Below the pieces are notes generated by a model that saw nothing but the letters and a program-made list of their open reading frames with translations, did no database searches and had not been told where the DNA came from. A stretch of DNA of 64,000 nucleotides from Endozoicomonas sp. Mp262 (lineage in GTDB: Bacteria > Pseudomonadota > Gammaproteobacteria > Pseudomonadales > Endozoicomonadaceae), in assembly GCF_025643335.1 (NCBI RefSeq), contig NZ_CP092489.1, positions 381,501-445,500 of the forward strand, in the 5' to 3' direction. Both the position numbers and the translations under genes were made by a program. Below, in pieces: positions 63,967 to 64,000 of the stretch. Position 1 is the stretch's first letter. Each line of letters starts with the position of its first letter.

Positions 63967-64000
63967 CCTTTTACTTCCATTCTTAATCAGTCGTATTTCC

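Overview
The window looks like chromosome of a marine, probably host-associated gammaproteobacterium. gpmI sits next to a divergent rhodanese gene and is followed further on by envC-like and ctpA genes, and yqiA lies upstream of parE, as in many Gammaproteobacteria. The flagellar order (regulator, fliE-F-G-H-I-J) is Pseudomonas/Vibrio-like. Many insertion sequences and several orphan secreted, cysteine-containing proteins in AT-rich DNA suggest an Oceanospirillales member, perhaps near Endozoicomonadaceae. That placement is inference.

Bases 1-18145 are mostly core genes: rhodanese (partial), an orphan basic protein, gpmI, fklB, the GDP-mannose genes manC-manB, a Gly/His-rich secreted protein, RNase Z, envC-like, ctpA, an MFS transporter, focA, yqiA, a degenerate adenylate-forming protein and parE. 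Short inverted-repeat elements of one family (core CTCGTTCCCAGCG) lie between several of these genes.

Bases 18193-41200 are accessory and partly decayed. They hold an IS30-type element, an IS982 remnant, an IS1380 copy inserted at the stop codon of a DUF979 gene (splitting a DUF979-pcp operon), and an ISAs1 copy splitting a secreted-protein gene with a 10-bp target duplication. They also hold orphan secreted proteins (288, 228, 625, 465 and 630 aa), relics of two PTS systems (frameshifted EIIA, intact HPr, stub EIIC, and an HPr tail in front of a 1-phosphofructokinase), a GntP-family permease, a CPBP protease, a FadM-type thioesterase and AzlCD.

Bases 41201-48378 (minus strand) carry a compact flagellar operon: an FlrC/FleR-type sigma54 activator, then fliE, F, G, H, I and J. 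Directly upstream on the same strand, across a 123-bp internally deleted IS982 derivative, is a complete Pel exopolysaccharide operon, pelA-B-C-D-E-F-G (61164 to 48621). PelD keeps the RxxD c-di-GMP site, so Pel output is probably c-di-GMP gated. No FlrB/FleS kinase gene lies next to the regulator, and its receiver has lost the conserved Lys.

Upstream of pelA lies a second secreted GH114 glycosidase (61524-62858), expected to cut the same polymer as PelA. Its promoter and signal-peptide region is duplicated about 1 kb further on, in a patch of IS debris. The most interesting candidates are the pel plus GH114 locus and its junction with the flagellar genes, the secreted protein with a zinc-finger-like Cys/His cluster at 25846-27723, and a strongly structured noncoding segment between the GH114 gene and pelA.
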